Made by a program: the position numbers and the translations under genes | Assembly (NCBI RefSeq): GCF_001280015.1 | Contig: NZ_LGDV01000203.1 | Coordinates: forward strand, 1-64,000 | Reading direction: 5' to 3' | From: Streptomyces sp. MMG1121 | GTDB taxonomy: Bacteria > Actinomycetota > Actinomycetes > Streptomycetales > Streptomycetaceae | Length of the DNA: 64,000 nucleotides | The notes under the pieces: generated by a model | What the model saw: the letters and a program-made list of their open reading frames with translations, nothing else | Told to the model about the DNA's origin: nothing | Database searches by the model: none | Shown: positions 17,230 through 25,233 of the stretch, one piece after another | Layout of the letters: the number at the start of each line of letters is the position of its first letter | How positions within the stretch are numbered: the stretch's first letter is position 1

Positions 17230-18657
17230 TCACACGTGCCGCCGGTGGCCCCTCTCCTGGTGCGGGAAGGTCTGGTCGGCTCCGGGCAGGGTCGGCTTGG
17301 GCAGCGTCGCCACCTCTTCCTTCGCCTTTTCCAGCTGCTCCGCGGTGTCGTGGGGGAGCTGGGGCGGGCGGGGGCGGGCGTCGCGGAAGCGGAAGGCGCT
17401 CGTGAGGTCGCCGAAGGTGTTGCGGCGCCAACGGCTGATGTTCGGCTCCTCCACACCGGTGAACCGCTCCAGGAACTGCAGGGCGGAGGTGTGGTCGAAG
17501 GCCTCGGAAGCGACCCAGCCGCCCACCGTCCAGGGCGAGATGACGATGGCCGGGACGCGGAAGCCGCCGCCGATCGGCAGGCCCTGGATGTACTCGTCCG
17601 CCGTCCCCGGCGGTGCGGTCGGCGGGGCCACGTGGTCGAACAGGCCGTCGTTCTCGTCGTAGTTGAGGATGAAGGCCGTCTTGCGCCACACCTTCGGGTT
17701 CGACGCGATCGCCTCGATCTTGGAGGCCACGAAGTCGGCGCCGGCCGCCGGGAGGTAGTCGGGGTGTTCCGACTGGTAGCTCGTCGGCATGATCCACGAC
17801 ACGGCCGGAAGGCGGTCGTTGCGGGCGTCGTCCTCGAAGGTGCCCTCGGGCTGCGGGCGTACTCCTCGTTCGTACAGGTCGGAGCCGGGCTGCGCGTTCC
17901 TGAAGGCGGCGAACTGCTCCAGCATGTTGCAGCCGTAGTCGTCGTCCTGCTGGTACACCTTCCAGCTGACGCCGGCTGCCTGGAGCCGTTCGGCGTACGT
18001 CGTCCAGCGGTACGGCGTCGGCGCGACGTTGCTGATGATCGGACCGCCGTGGGTGCCGCTCGGGTCGATCGAGCCGGTCATCCACATCAGACGGTTGGGC
18101 CAGGTGGGGCCGAACACCGAGCAGAAGTAGTTGTCGCAGATGGTGAAGGTCTCGGCGAGCGCGAACTGGAACGGGATGTCCTCGCGCGTGTAGTAGCCCA
18201 TCACGTACGGGCCGTTGACGCCGTCGGCCTTGCGGTGGGCGGGCAGCCACTGGTCCATCTTGCCGCCGTTCCAGGCCTGGTGCTGCACGGACCAGGCGTG
18301 GCTGGTGGACGGGATGGCCTGGGCGCTCGACGTGTGGGTGTCGAGGTGGAAGGGGAGCAGATAGCCCTTCGGGTTCACGGTGTCGGGCTGGTAGAAGACG
18401 GACCGGCCGGTGCCGAGCTTCTGCGCGTGCGGGTCGTGGAAGCCGCGGACACCCGACAGGGTGCCGAAGTAGTGGTCGAACGACCGGTTCTCCTGCATCA
18501 GCATGACGACGTGCTCGATGTCGCGCAGCGAACCGTTCCTCGGCGGTCCGGCGGCGACGGCCTTCTGGACGCTCGGCGGGAGGAGGGAGAGGGCCGCGGC
18601 CCCGCCCAGCGCGCCCGCCGCCGACCCAAGGAGTCTACGGCGTGTCAACTCGGCCAT
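17230..18657 (-). CDS. Tat-exported phospholipase C / alkaline phosphatase-superfamily phosphoesterase
   Basis: 475 residues. The N-terminus has a Tat signal (TRRRLLGSAAGALGG, then an AVAAGPP cleavage region). The catalytic domain starts with IEHVVMLMQENRSFDHYFGTL, the metal/nucleophile region of bacterial phospholipase C-type phosphoesterases, and continues with ICDNYFCSVFGPTWPNRL and a metal-binding ILNYDENDGLFDHVAPP. It should hydrolyse phosphodiesters of lipids outside the cell. The usual C-terminal duplicated domain of long phospholipases C is absent, so this is the short form. A strong terminator follows. Confidence 0.9.
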   Translation of the reverse strand: MAELTRRRLLGSAAGALGGAAALSLLPPSVQKAVAAGPPRNGSLRDIEHVVMLMQENRSFDHYFGTLSGVRGFHDPHAQKLGTGRSVFYQPDTVNPKGYLLPFHLDTHTSSAQAIPSTSHAWSVQHQAWNGGKMDQWLPAHRKADGVNGPYVMGYYTREDIPFQFALAETFTICDNYFCSVFGPTWPNRLMWMTGSIDPSGTHGGPIISNVAPTPYRWTTYAERLQAAGVSWKVYQQDDDYGCNMLEQFAAFRNAQPGSDLYERGVRPQPEGTFEDDARNDRLPAVSWIMPTSYQSEHPDYLPAAGADFVASKIEAIASNPKVWRKTAFILNYDENDGLFDHVAPPTAPPGTADEYIQGLPIGGGFRVPAIVISPWTVGGWVASEAFDHTSALQFLERFTGVEEPNISRWRRNTFGDLTSAFRFRDARPRPPQLPHDTAEQLEKAKEEVATLPKPTLPGADQTFPHQERGHRRHV

Positions 18658-18911
18658 GAATGCCCCTTCTAGAGCAAGAGCAGCTTTCCGCGGTGACGGC
18701 CGGCCCGGCGAAAGGCGAGCCCGTCCATTACTCTCTGCCCAGGGCAGCGGGACGCATCAGGGGCGGATGGCGAACATGCGGCCAACGCGCGGGAAGGGGT
18801 TGGCCAACCTGTGACCCCCCACACCCGTGCGTTGCCCTGCGGTCGTCGTCCGTTGGGAAAACGATGGCCGCTCCATGTATCAAGCCGCGGCTGTGCTCCG
18901 CCCGCGTCGGC

Positions 18912-20228
18912 TCAGACGCCGGGGTCGAGTTCCGGCGCCAGCAGTTCGGCGATCGTCTGGCGGCGGCGGATCAGCCTGGTCCGGTCGTCGTCCACGAGGA
19001 CCTCCGGGATGAGCGGACGGGAATTGTAGTTCGAGGACATGCTGGCGCCGTACGCCCCGGCGTCGTGGAACACCACCAGGTCGCCGATCCGGGTGCGGGG
19101 CAGCGGCACGGGCTCCACGTCGCCGCCCTCGACCTGGGTGAAGACGTCTCCCGACTCGCACAGAGGGCCGGCCAGGACGGTGTCGCGGGCGTCCTCGTCG
19201 CGGAAGACGCCGTCGGCGCCGAGGACGGAGACGCGGTGGTTGCTGCCGTACATCGCGGGCCGCATCAGATCGTTGAACCCGGCGTCGACGAGGACGAAGT
19301 AGTTGCTGCCGACGGGCTTCTGCGCGCGGACCTCGGCGGCCAGGACACCGGAGCCCGCCACGAGGAAGCGCCCGGGCTCGATCTCCAGGCGGACCGGGTG
19401 GCCCAGCTCGGCGACGAGTTCCCGGCGGGCGGCGTCCCACAGCTCGAAGTAGCGGTCCGTGTCGATCTCCGGGTCGCCCGGCGCGTACGGCACGGACAGG
19501 CCGCCGCCCGCCGAGATGGCCCGGACGTCCCGGCCGGCCATCCTGACCTGCTTGACCATGGTCTCGCAGACGGACTCCAGGTGGCTGTAGTCGACCCCGG
19601 AACCGATGTGCATGTGCAGGCCGACGAGGTCGAGTCCGTGTCGGTCGACCAGCGCGAGGCTCTCCGCCAGGTGCTCGTGCCAGATGCCGTGCTTGCTGTG
19701 TTCGCCACCGGTGTTGGTCTTGCGGCTGTGCCCGTGGCCGAAGCCCGGGTTGATCCGGATCCACACCGGGTGGCCGGGGGAGGCCGCGCCGATCTGGTCG
19801 AGCATCTGCGGGGAGCCGGCGTTGACCGGGATGCCCAGCTCGACGACCCTGCGCAGCGTGGAGCGGTTGAGCAGGTCGGCGGTGAAGACGATCGGCTCGT
19901 CGGCCCCCTGGACCTGGTAGCCGGCCGCGAGCGCCCGCTCGATCTCGCCCTCCGACACGGCGTCGACGAGCACGCCCTCCTCGCGCATCAGACGCAGGAT
20001 GTGCAGGTTCGAACAGGCCTTCTGGGCGAAACGGATGACGTCGAAACGGCGCAGCCGGTCGATCTGCGCCCGGATCGTGTCGGCGTCGTACGCCCACAGC
20101 GGGGTGCCGTACTCCTCGGCGGCGCGGGCGAGTCGCGACCCGTCGAGGGACCCGGGCAGCCGGGGAAGGGCGGGCGGCTCCTGCGCGGTGGACGAGGCGG
20201 CGCGGGTGGAGGCGGATACGGAGGGCAT
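18912..20228 (-). CDS. lysA: Diaminopimelate decarboxylase, proteobacterial-type, last gene of the NRPS operon
   Basis: 438 residues. This PLP enzyme converts meso-diaminopimelate to L-lysine. The PLP lysine is in RFAQKACSN, the phosphate-binding region in HIGSG and EIEPGRF, the substrate Cys in GPLCESGDVF, and the C-terminus has MSSNYNSRPL and RLIRRRQTI. From memory these blocks match E. coli LysA much more closely than the housekeeping actinomycete LysA. It starts 2 nt after the ATP-grasp stop. I infer a cluster-owned enzyme that supplies lysine to the N-hydroxylase; decarboxylation of a lysine-derived intermediate is the alternative. Confidence 0.9.
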   Translation of the reverse strand: MPSVSASTRAASSTAQEPPALPRLPGSLDGSRLARAAEEYGTPLWAYDADTIRAQIDRLRRFDVIRFAQKACSNLHILRLMREEGVLVDAVSEGEIERALAAGYQVQGADEPIVFTADLLNRSTLRRVVELGIPVNAGSPQMLDQIGAASPGHPVWIRINPGFGHGHSRKTNTGGEHSKHGIWHEHLAESLALVDRHGLDLVGLHMHIGSGVDYSHLESVCETMVKQVRMAGRDVRAISAGGGLSVPYAPGDPEIDTDRYFELWDAARRELVAELGHPVRLEIEPGRFLVAGSGVLAAEVRAQKPVGSNYFVLVDAGFNDLMRPAMYGSNHRVSVLGADGVFRDEDARDTVLAGPLCESGDVFTQVEGGDVEPVPLPRTRIGDLVVFHDAGAYGASMSSNYNSRPLIPEVLVDDDRTRLIRRRQTIAELLAPELDPGV

Positions 20229-20230
20229 GG

Positions 20231-21505
20231 TCAGTCCTTCTCGCCGATCATCAGGGCAATGCCGAGATCCTCTTCCAAACGGCGCAGGATCCGCTCGGCC
20301 GTCCGAACCACGGACGGATGGTCCGCGCCGCGCAGCATGAAGCGGGCCACGATCTGCCCTGAGCGGACCCGCCGGCCCGGTCCGGTGCCGTAGTCGTCGA
20401 AGCCGACGACCTCCAGGACCCCGGGCTCGTCGGCGACCCAGTCCAGCGAGGCACCGGCGGACAGGGTGCCGCCGTCGCGGGCCATGACCTTGCGGCCGCC
20501 GACGCAGCCGTCGAGCGCGCCGGGCAGTGCCACCTCGGCACCCGGTTCCAGGACGTCCAGCAGCGCGGAGAAGATGTCCGTGCCGGTGGCGTGCCGGTAG
20601 ATGGTGGGCAGCGCGCCGCCCATCACCCGCGGATTGACCTCGACCAGGACCGGCCCGCGGTCGGTGACCATGATCTCCAGATGGAACACGCCCAGGTCCA
20701 GGCCGATCGCCCGGCACACGTCGATCGCATATGCGACACAGGCGGTGGACTGTTCCTCGGTGAGGTACGCGGGGATGTACGAGCCGAGTTCCACGACCTC
20801 GTCCTCGGCCCAGCGGAACCGTCCGGACACCGCGAAGGGGAAGAACTCTCCGTCCTTGGCGCCCAGTTCCACCGAGACCAGCGTGCCGTGCAGGTATTCC
20901 TCGACGAGGATGCCGCGGGTGAACTGCTCGTGCCACTGCGGGGGCACCGCGTCCAGACCGGTCAGCACGCCCCGGCAGCCGGCGGTGGCCTCGGTCGCGT
21001 CGGTGGCCACGTACGAGAGGAGGCTGTCGGCGCCCGACGGTGGCTTGAGGATCACCGGGTAGCCGATCTCCTCGGCCGCGGCCAGTGCCTCCTGTTCGGT
21101 CTCCGCCAGGGCGTACCGGGCCGAGGCGAGCCCGGCCCGGTCCAGGGCGGCCCGGCACCGGTCCTTGCGGCGGGCGGTCAGGACGGCGTCGGTCGCGGTG
21201 CCCCGCAGGCCGAGCTTCCGGCAGGCGAGGGCCACGGACTCCGCGCTCAGCTCCAGTTGGCCGGTGACGACGTCGATGGGCTCGACGGCGTGGCAGGCGG
21301 CCAGCGCCTCGGTGACGGTCTCGGGGTCGGTGGTCACCAGACCGTCGACCAGGTGGTCCACGGATCCGACGATCCGCAGGTTCTTCTCGGTGGGCGGATA
21401 GAAGGGATCGGCGGACTGCAGGTAGGTGACCCGGTGGCCGGCCTCCTTGGCCAGCCGGATCGCTTCGAGCGCGGCCGGGTTGGAGTCGACGAACGCGATG
21501 TGCAT
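20231..21505 (-). CDS. ATP-grasp ligase of the NRPS operon
   Basis: 424 residues. The N-terminal Rossmann-like domain begins HIAFVDSNPAALEAI. The ATP-grasp core has RKDRCRAALDRAGL, the ATP-lysine strand YPVILKPPSGADS, the base-binding ILVEEYLHGTLVSVE and the metal-binding FHLEIMVTDRGPVLVEVNPRVMGG. A C-terminal domain follows. It resembles amino-acid/peptide ligases of the carbamoyl-phosphate-synthetase-like subclass (BacD/YwfE-like) and should join a carboxylate to an amine through an acyl phosphate. It lies between the MetRS-like gene (44-nt gap) and lysA (2-nt gap). The substrate pair is unknown. Confidence 0.86.
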   Translation of the reverse strand: MHIAFVDSNPAALEAIRLAKEAGHRVTYLQSADPFYPPTEKNLRIVGSVDHLVDGLVTTDPETVTEALAACHAVEPIDVVTGQLELSAESVALACRKLGLRGTATDAVLTARRKDRCRAALDRAGLASARYALAETEQEALAAAEEIGYPVILKPPSGADSLLSYVATDATEATAGCRGVLTGLDAVPPQWHEQFTRGILVEEYLHGTLVSVELGAKDGEFFPFAVSGRFRWAEDEVVELGSYIPAYLTEEQSTACVAYAIDVCRAIGLDLGVFHLEIMVTDRGPVLVEVNPRVMGGALPTIYRHATGTDIFSALLDVLEPGAEVALPGALDGCVGGRKVMARDGGTLSAGASLDWVADEPGVLEVVGFDDYGTGPGRRVRSGQIVARFMLRGADHPSVVRTAERILRRLEEDLGIALMIGEKD

Positions 21506-21549
21506 GGGTTTTGCCTAGCGGTTGGTTGTGGGCGATGGGGGAGGGACGC

Positions 21550-23067
21550 TCAGACGGTGACGGGGAGGAGATCCGCCAGCTGTGGGACGGTGCCCGGCGC
21601 GGCGGCCGCGTACCGGGCCTCGATCACCGCGGCGAGGCCGGGCATCACAGGCGCCGCCTGGGCGGCGAAGGCGCGCAGACCGGCGACGGCGAGCCCCGGG
21701 TCGTCGGCCGCCCGGGCGGCGAGCAGCGCGAGCAGGTTGGCGCTGGTCTCCGCGGCCAGGCGCAGCGAGAAGGTCTCCAAGGTGTACGCCCGCCGCATCC
21801 GGTCCCGGTAACGCTCCAGCAGCGCCTCGGTCTCCGGCCGGGCCGACACCTGCCGTCCGGCGTGCGGGGCCAGCGCCGTCGCGAGCGTGTGCAGCGGCTC
21901 GTGCAACCGGGTGCGCACGCTCCGCAGGAACTCGTCCTCGGAGAAGTTGGACGGCTGGTGCTCCGGATTGCCGAGCGCGAGGTGGAACCGCACGGTGTCC
22001 GGACCGTACTTGCCCACCAGGTCGCGGGCCCAGATCAGATGGCGCCGGCTGGTGGAGAACTTCGATCCGTCCAGGTGGTAGAACTCGTTGGTCACGATCG
22101 CGGTCGGCTCGACCAGTCCGCCGTGGGCGAGGATCAGCCCGAGATGGGCGAACGAGAAGTAGAACGTGTTGTCGTAGCCGAGGAACTGCACCAGCTCGAA
22201 ACCAGAATCCCGGGTCCACACGCCCGTGGGCGTCTGCGGGCTGCGGCTGAGCCGCGCGGACTCCGCCATGTGCACCAGACCCGGCAGCATCTCGGCCCAT
22301 ACGTTGATCACCTGCCCGTCGAAGCCGTCGATCCCGACCGGGATGCCCCAGTCGGCCGGGTAGGTGACGGGGAAGTCCGGCAGTGGCCGGGACAGCATCT
22401 CCTCGACGAAGCGCAGCACGTGCGGGCGCATCGTCGCACGGCGCCTTCGGTAGAACTCCGTGAACTGCTCGCGGTACTCCTCCAGCGGAAGGACGAGGAT
22501 CTCCACCTCGCGCGGCTCGGTGACGGAGCGTTCCGCGCCGGTGGACGCGGCGAACAGCAGTGAGCCGACGTCGTTGGGGTGCCCGCAGTTCTCGCAGATC
22601 GCGCCGCAGGTGCCGGCCAGGCACTCGGGGCAGTACCCGGTGGCGAACGCCTCCAGGAGACAGCGGCCGGTCTGCGCGCAGTACGGGAACGTCCACGTGC
22701 GGGTCACCAGCCTGCCCGCGCGGTACAGCCCGGCGAAGAACTCCCGTACCTCGTCTCGGTACCCGTCGTCGGGGCTGGTGAAGGCGTCGATGTCGATGCC
22801 GGCGAGCTCCAGCGTCCCGGCGATGTCGCGGTTGCACCGCGCGGCGAGCTCGACCGGGTCGAGGCCCAGGCGCTGCGCGGTGGTGACCACGTACGTCTGG
22901 TGGTCATCGCCCCCGGACGCGTACAGCACCGTATGTCCCAGCATCCGCTGCGCGCGGCTGAACACGTCCGCGCCCAGATACGGGCCGGACAGGTGGCCGA
23001 CGTGCAGATCGCCGTTGGTGGTCGGGGGAGTGGCGGTGACCAGGAAGTGGCGCGGGGTCTGTGTCAT
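21550..23067 (-). CDS. Methionyl-tRNA synthetase-like hydrazine synthetase half (Spb40 C-half type)
   Basis: 505 residues. It has the class I synthetase core of MetRS, with HVGH near residue 22, a zinc knuckle (YCPECLAGTCGAICENCG) and a KMSKS-like KFSTS near 337, plus a shortened anticodon-type helical end. In the Spb40 family this domain activates glycine as an adenylate for coupling to N6-hydroxylysine. ATGA overlap with the cupin stop gives translational coupling, and GGAGG lies 6 nt before the ATG. A resistant or spare housekeeping MetRS is the alternative, but the cupin and N-hydroxylase neighbours argue for hydrazine formation. Confidence 0.88.
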   Translation of the reverse strand: MTQTPRHFLVTATPPTTNGDLHVGHLSGPYLGADVFSRAQRMLGHTVLYASGGDDHQTYVVTTAQRLGLDPVELAARCNRDIAGTLELAGIDIDAFTSPDDGYRDEVREFFAGLYRAGRLVTRTWTFPYCAQTGRCLLEAFATGYCPECLAGTCGAICENCGHPNDVGSLLFAASTGAERSVTEPREVEILVLPLEEYREQFTEFYRRRRATMRPHVLRFVEEMLSRPLPDFPVTYPADWGIPVGIDGFDGQVINVWAEMLPGLVHMAESARLSRSPQTPTGVWTRDSGFELVQFLGYDNTFYFSFAHLGLILAHGGLVEPTAIVTNEFYHLDGSKFSTSRRHLIWARDLVGKYGPDTVRFHLALGNPEHQPSNFSEDEFLRSVRTRLHEPLHTLATALAPHAGRQVSARPETEALLERYRDRMRRAYTLETFSLRLAAETSANLLALLAARAADDPGLAVAGLRAFAAQAAPVMPGLAAVIEARYAAAAPGTVPQLADLLPVTV

Positions 23068-23450
23068 CGGTTGCCTCCCTGGGCCTCGGAGCGTGCGGGC
23101 TGTTCGCCGAACGGGCCGAGGGACCACACCGAGACCAGCTCCAGTTCCTCGGTGTCCGAGGCGTTCTCGAAGTGGTGCGTCTGGTGGGAGCCGACCACGA
23201 GGGCGTCACCTGCCGCGATGTCCGTACGCTCCCCGTCGACCTCGACGAGGCCGCTGCCGCGCACCACGTAGAAGTGCTCGTGGTCCCAGTGGGAGTGCGG
23301 GGTGGTGACCGTGCCGGGCGCGACGGTGCACACGCCCATGCCGGTGTCCGAGGGCCCGCTGGACCGCCAGGGCAGGATGCGCCGGAACGCGCAGCCGTAC
23401 TCCTCCTGGGTCACGGCGTCCTGCCGCCGCTGGATCTGGATGCCGCTCAC
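23064..23450 (-). CDS. Cupin, hydrazine-forming partner (Spb40 N-half type)
   Basis: 128 residues with a single cupin fold. Motif 1 is TTPHSHWDHEHFYVVRGSG, giving His, His and Glu metal ligands; motif 2 is GDALVVGSHQTHHFEN. In Spb40-type enzymes a cupin domain catalyses the rearrangement of the glycyl ester of N6-hydroxylysine to the N-N product. The gene starts at GTG 23450 inside the N-hydroxylase stop (GTGA overlap) with GAAGGAG upstream, and its own stop overlaps the MetRS-like start. The order cupin then MetRS equals the domain order I recall for the fused enzyme. Confidence 0.85.
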   Translation of the reverse strand: MSGIQIQRRQDAVTQEEYGCAFRRILPWRSSGPSDTGMGVCTVAPGTVTTPHSHWDHEHFYVVRGSGLVEVDGERTDIAAGDALVVGSHQTHHFENASDTEELELVSVWSLGPFGEQPARSEAQGGNR

Positions 23451-24808
23451 GCGTGGACTCCTTCGAGGACGGGGGTGACAGGGAACTGGGGCCGTTGACC
23501 GGCGGCCGGAGCGTCCAGGGACGCGTCGAGGATCTCCCCGGCGCGGTGGGCGAGCAGCGACAGCAGCGTGCTGGTCAGGCCGTGGGTGTGCTCGGCGGCG
23601 CCGTGCAGGAAGATCCGCGGCGCGAAGGGCTCGGCGGTGCGCACCGAGTAGTCGCGGTCGACGAGCAGTTCGCCGTCCTCGTCGCGCACCAGATACGGCT
23701 CGACGTCCGTCAGCAGGCCGCGCGCCTCGCGGAAGTCGTAGCCGGTGGCCAGCACCACCGCGTCGTAGCGCTCGGTGCGGGTCTCGCCGGTCAGCAGGTC
23801 GCGCACGGTGGCCGCGGCCTGGTCGCCCTCGGCGTGGGCACCGGCCAGCTCGGTGAACCGGCACAACCGCAGCCGCTCGCCGCCGTGCACCTGCTGGTCG
23901 TAGAGCAGCTCGGCGACGGCGACGATGTCCTCCTCGTCGACGGCCGCGTAGTTGGTGGCCTTGAGGTCGGCGAGGATGTCGCGGCGGCGCGTGGTGTCGG
24001 CGCCGTGGAACAGGTCGACCGACGCCGGGTCGAAGATGGCGTTCGCCAGGGCGCTGCTGTTGGCCGGCATCAGCGCGAAACCGCGGTGCGCCAGGGTCAC
24101 TTCCGCGGCCGGGAACTCGCCCGCGAGGTACCGGAAGATCTCCGCGGCACTCTGCCCGGCGCCCACCACCAGGAATCGGTAGGGCAGTTCACGGCCGCGC
24201 TCGTGGAAGGAGCGGACGCGGCCGAGGAAGGAACTGCTGTGGAAGACGGTGCCGTCCCGCAGGGTGCTCGCCTCGACGCCGGGCGGGACGATCGGGGTGC
24301 CGCCGGGCGCCAGCGACACATGGTCGGCGGAGACGGTGTGCCGGGCGCCGTCCGGGCCGCGGTAGTCCACCTCCAGCCGTGTGACCCGCCCGTCGGATCC
24401 GCTCACCGGACGGATCCGCTCGGCGCTGCTCCCGTACGTGACGTACGAGGCGAGCTGCTCGGCGGCCCAGCGGAAGTAGTCCACGTACTCCCGCCGGGTC
24501 GGATTGAGCGTGCCGAGGTTGAGGAACGGCTCCAGCCTTCCCTTGGACACCAGGTAGTTGACGAAGCTGTACGGGCTGGTCGGGTCCCGGGGCGTGACCA
24601 GGTCCTTGAGGAAGGCGACCTGCATCCGGGCACCGGGCAGCAGCATGCCGGGGTGCCAGGAGAAGGCGTCCTTGGACTCCAGGAAGTGCAGGGACGTCCC
24701 GGCCGCCCCGGCCGAGGCGTGCAGCGCGCTCATGGACAGATGCGAGGGGCCGAAGCCGATGCCGAGGAGCCGGTGGTGCGGGGCTTTCCCGGGACAGGCA
24801 GGGGTCAT
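23447..24808 (-). CDS. L-lysine/L-ornithine N-monooxygenase (SidA/IucD/PvdA family)
   Basis: 453 residues. It starts with the FAD-binding LLGIGFGPSHLSMSALH, has the substrate-side WHPGMLLPGARMQVAFLKDL and FVNYL typical of the family, an NADPH-binding LVVGAGQSAAEIFRYL and the C-terminal ATGYDF. It hydroxylates the side-chain amine of lysine or ornithine with FAD, NADPH and O2. Next to a cupin/MetRS pair and a lysA gene, lysine N6-hydroxylation is most likely, giving the nucleophile for N-N bond formation. A hydroxamate siderophore role is the alternative, but no acyltransferase or NIS synthetase lies nearby. Confidence 0.92.
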   Translation of the reverse strand: MTPACPGKAPHHRLLGIGFGPSHLSMSALHASAGAAGTSLHFLESKDAFSWHPGMLLPGARMQVAFLKDLVTPRDPTSPYSFVNYLVSKGRLEPFLNLGTLNPTRREYVDYFRWAAEQLASYVTYGSSAERIRPVSGSDGRVTRLEVDYRGPDGARHTVSADHVSLAPGGTPIVPPGVEASTLRDGTVFHSSSFLGRVRSFHERGRELPYRFLVVGAGQSAAEIFRYLAGEFPAAEVTLAHRGFALMPANSSALANAIFDPASVDLFHGADTTRRRDILADLKATNYAAVDEEDIVAVAELLYDQQVHGGERLRLCRFTELAGAHAEGDQAAATVRDLLTGETRTERYDAVVLATGYDFREARGLLTDVEPYLVRDEDGELLVDRDYSVRTAEPFAPRIFLHGAAEHTHGLTSTLLSLLAHRAGEILDASLDAPAAGQRPQFPVTPVLEGVHA

Positions 24809-24825
24809 GGGTATCTCTCCCTGGG

Positions 24826-25233
24826 TCAGCCGGCCTGGACGGCGGGGCCCGGCCGGCCACCGCCGACCGGTCGGTAGTGGGCGTAGAACTTCTTGGTCGG
24901 CTCCAGGACTTCCCAGGTGCCGGTGAACCCGGCGGGGACGACGATGGTGTCCCCGGGCAAAAACGTACGGGCGTTGCCCTCGTCGTCGGCGATGATCACC
25001 CGGCCGTGGAGCATGTGGTAGAACTCGTCCTCCTCGTACACCGCCCGGAACTTGCCCGGGGTGCTCTCCCAGACGCCCGAGGTGAAGGCACCGTCGGGGC
25101 TGGTGAAGTGCAGGGTGTTGGTGATGGCCAGCTCGCCGGAGATCCAGCGGTCCGGGCCCTTTTGGACGTCGCGCACGCGCTCCGGCTCGGACTCGCCGAA
25201 GACGACGATGTCCTTGATCGTTCTGCTGGTCAT
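24826..25233 (-). CDS. Small cupin protein coupled to the NRPS gene
   Basis: About 135 residues. It has a cupin_3-type core: SGVWESTPGKFRAVYEEDEFYHMLHG, then LPGDTIVVPAGFTGTWEV. Motif 1 lacks the classical His-x-His and keeps Glu/Asp-Glu and a His (EEDEFYHML), so metal binding may be altered. The ATG at 25233 overlaps the NRPS stop (ATGA), giving tight coupling. The closest named families are ureidoglycine aminohydrolase-like cupins. Its role in the pathway is unknown; binding or isomerising an NRPS intermediate is only a guess. Confidence 0.75.
   Translation of the reverse strand: MTSRTIKDIVVFGESEPERVRDVQKGPDRWISGELAITNTLHFTSPDGAFTSGVWESTPGKFRAVYEEDEFYHMLHGRVIIADDEGNARTFLPGDTIVVPAGFTGTWEVLEPTKKFYAHYRPVGGGRPGPAVQAG

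Noticed and set aside
18660..20393. Long plus-strand ORF of about 577 codons opposite lysA
   Set aside because: It is the high-GC antisense shadow of lysA and the ATP-grasp gene, rich in Val/Arg/Gly without any domain.
20231..21505. ATP-grasp gene as carbamoyl phosphate synthase or biotin carboxylase
   Set aside because: Only one ATP-grasp unit is present, without glutaminase, allosteric or biotin-dependent partners, and the context is an NRPS operon.
23447..24808. N-hydroxylase as part of a desferrioxamine-like or other hydroxamate siderophore pathway
   Set aside because: There is no NIS synthetase, no N-acyltransferase and no iron-box or siderophore receptor nearby, while a cupin and MetRS-like gene are coupled directly to it.
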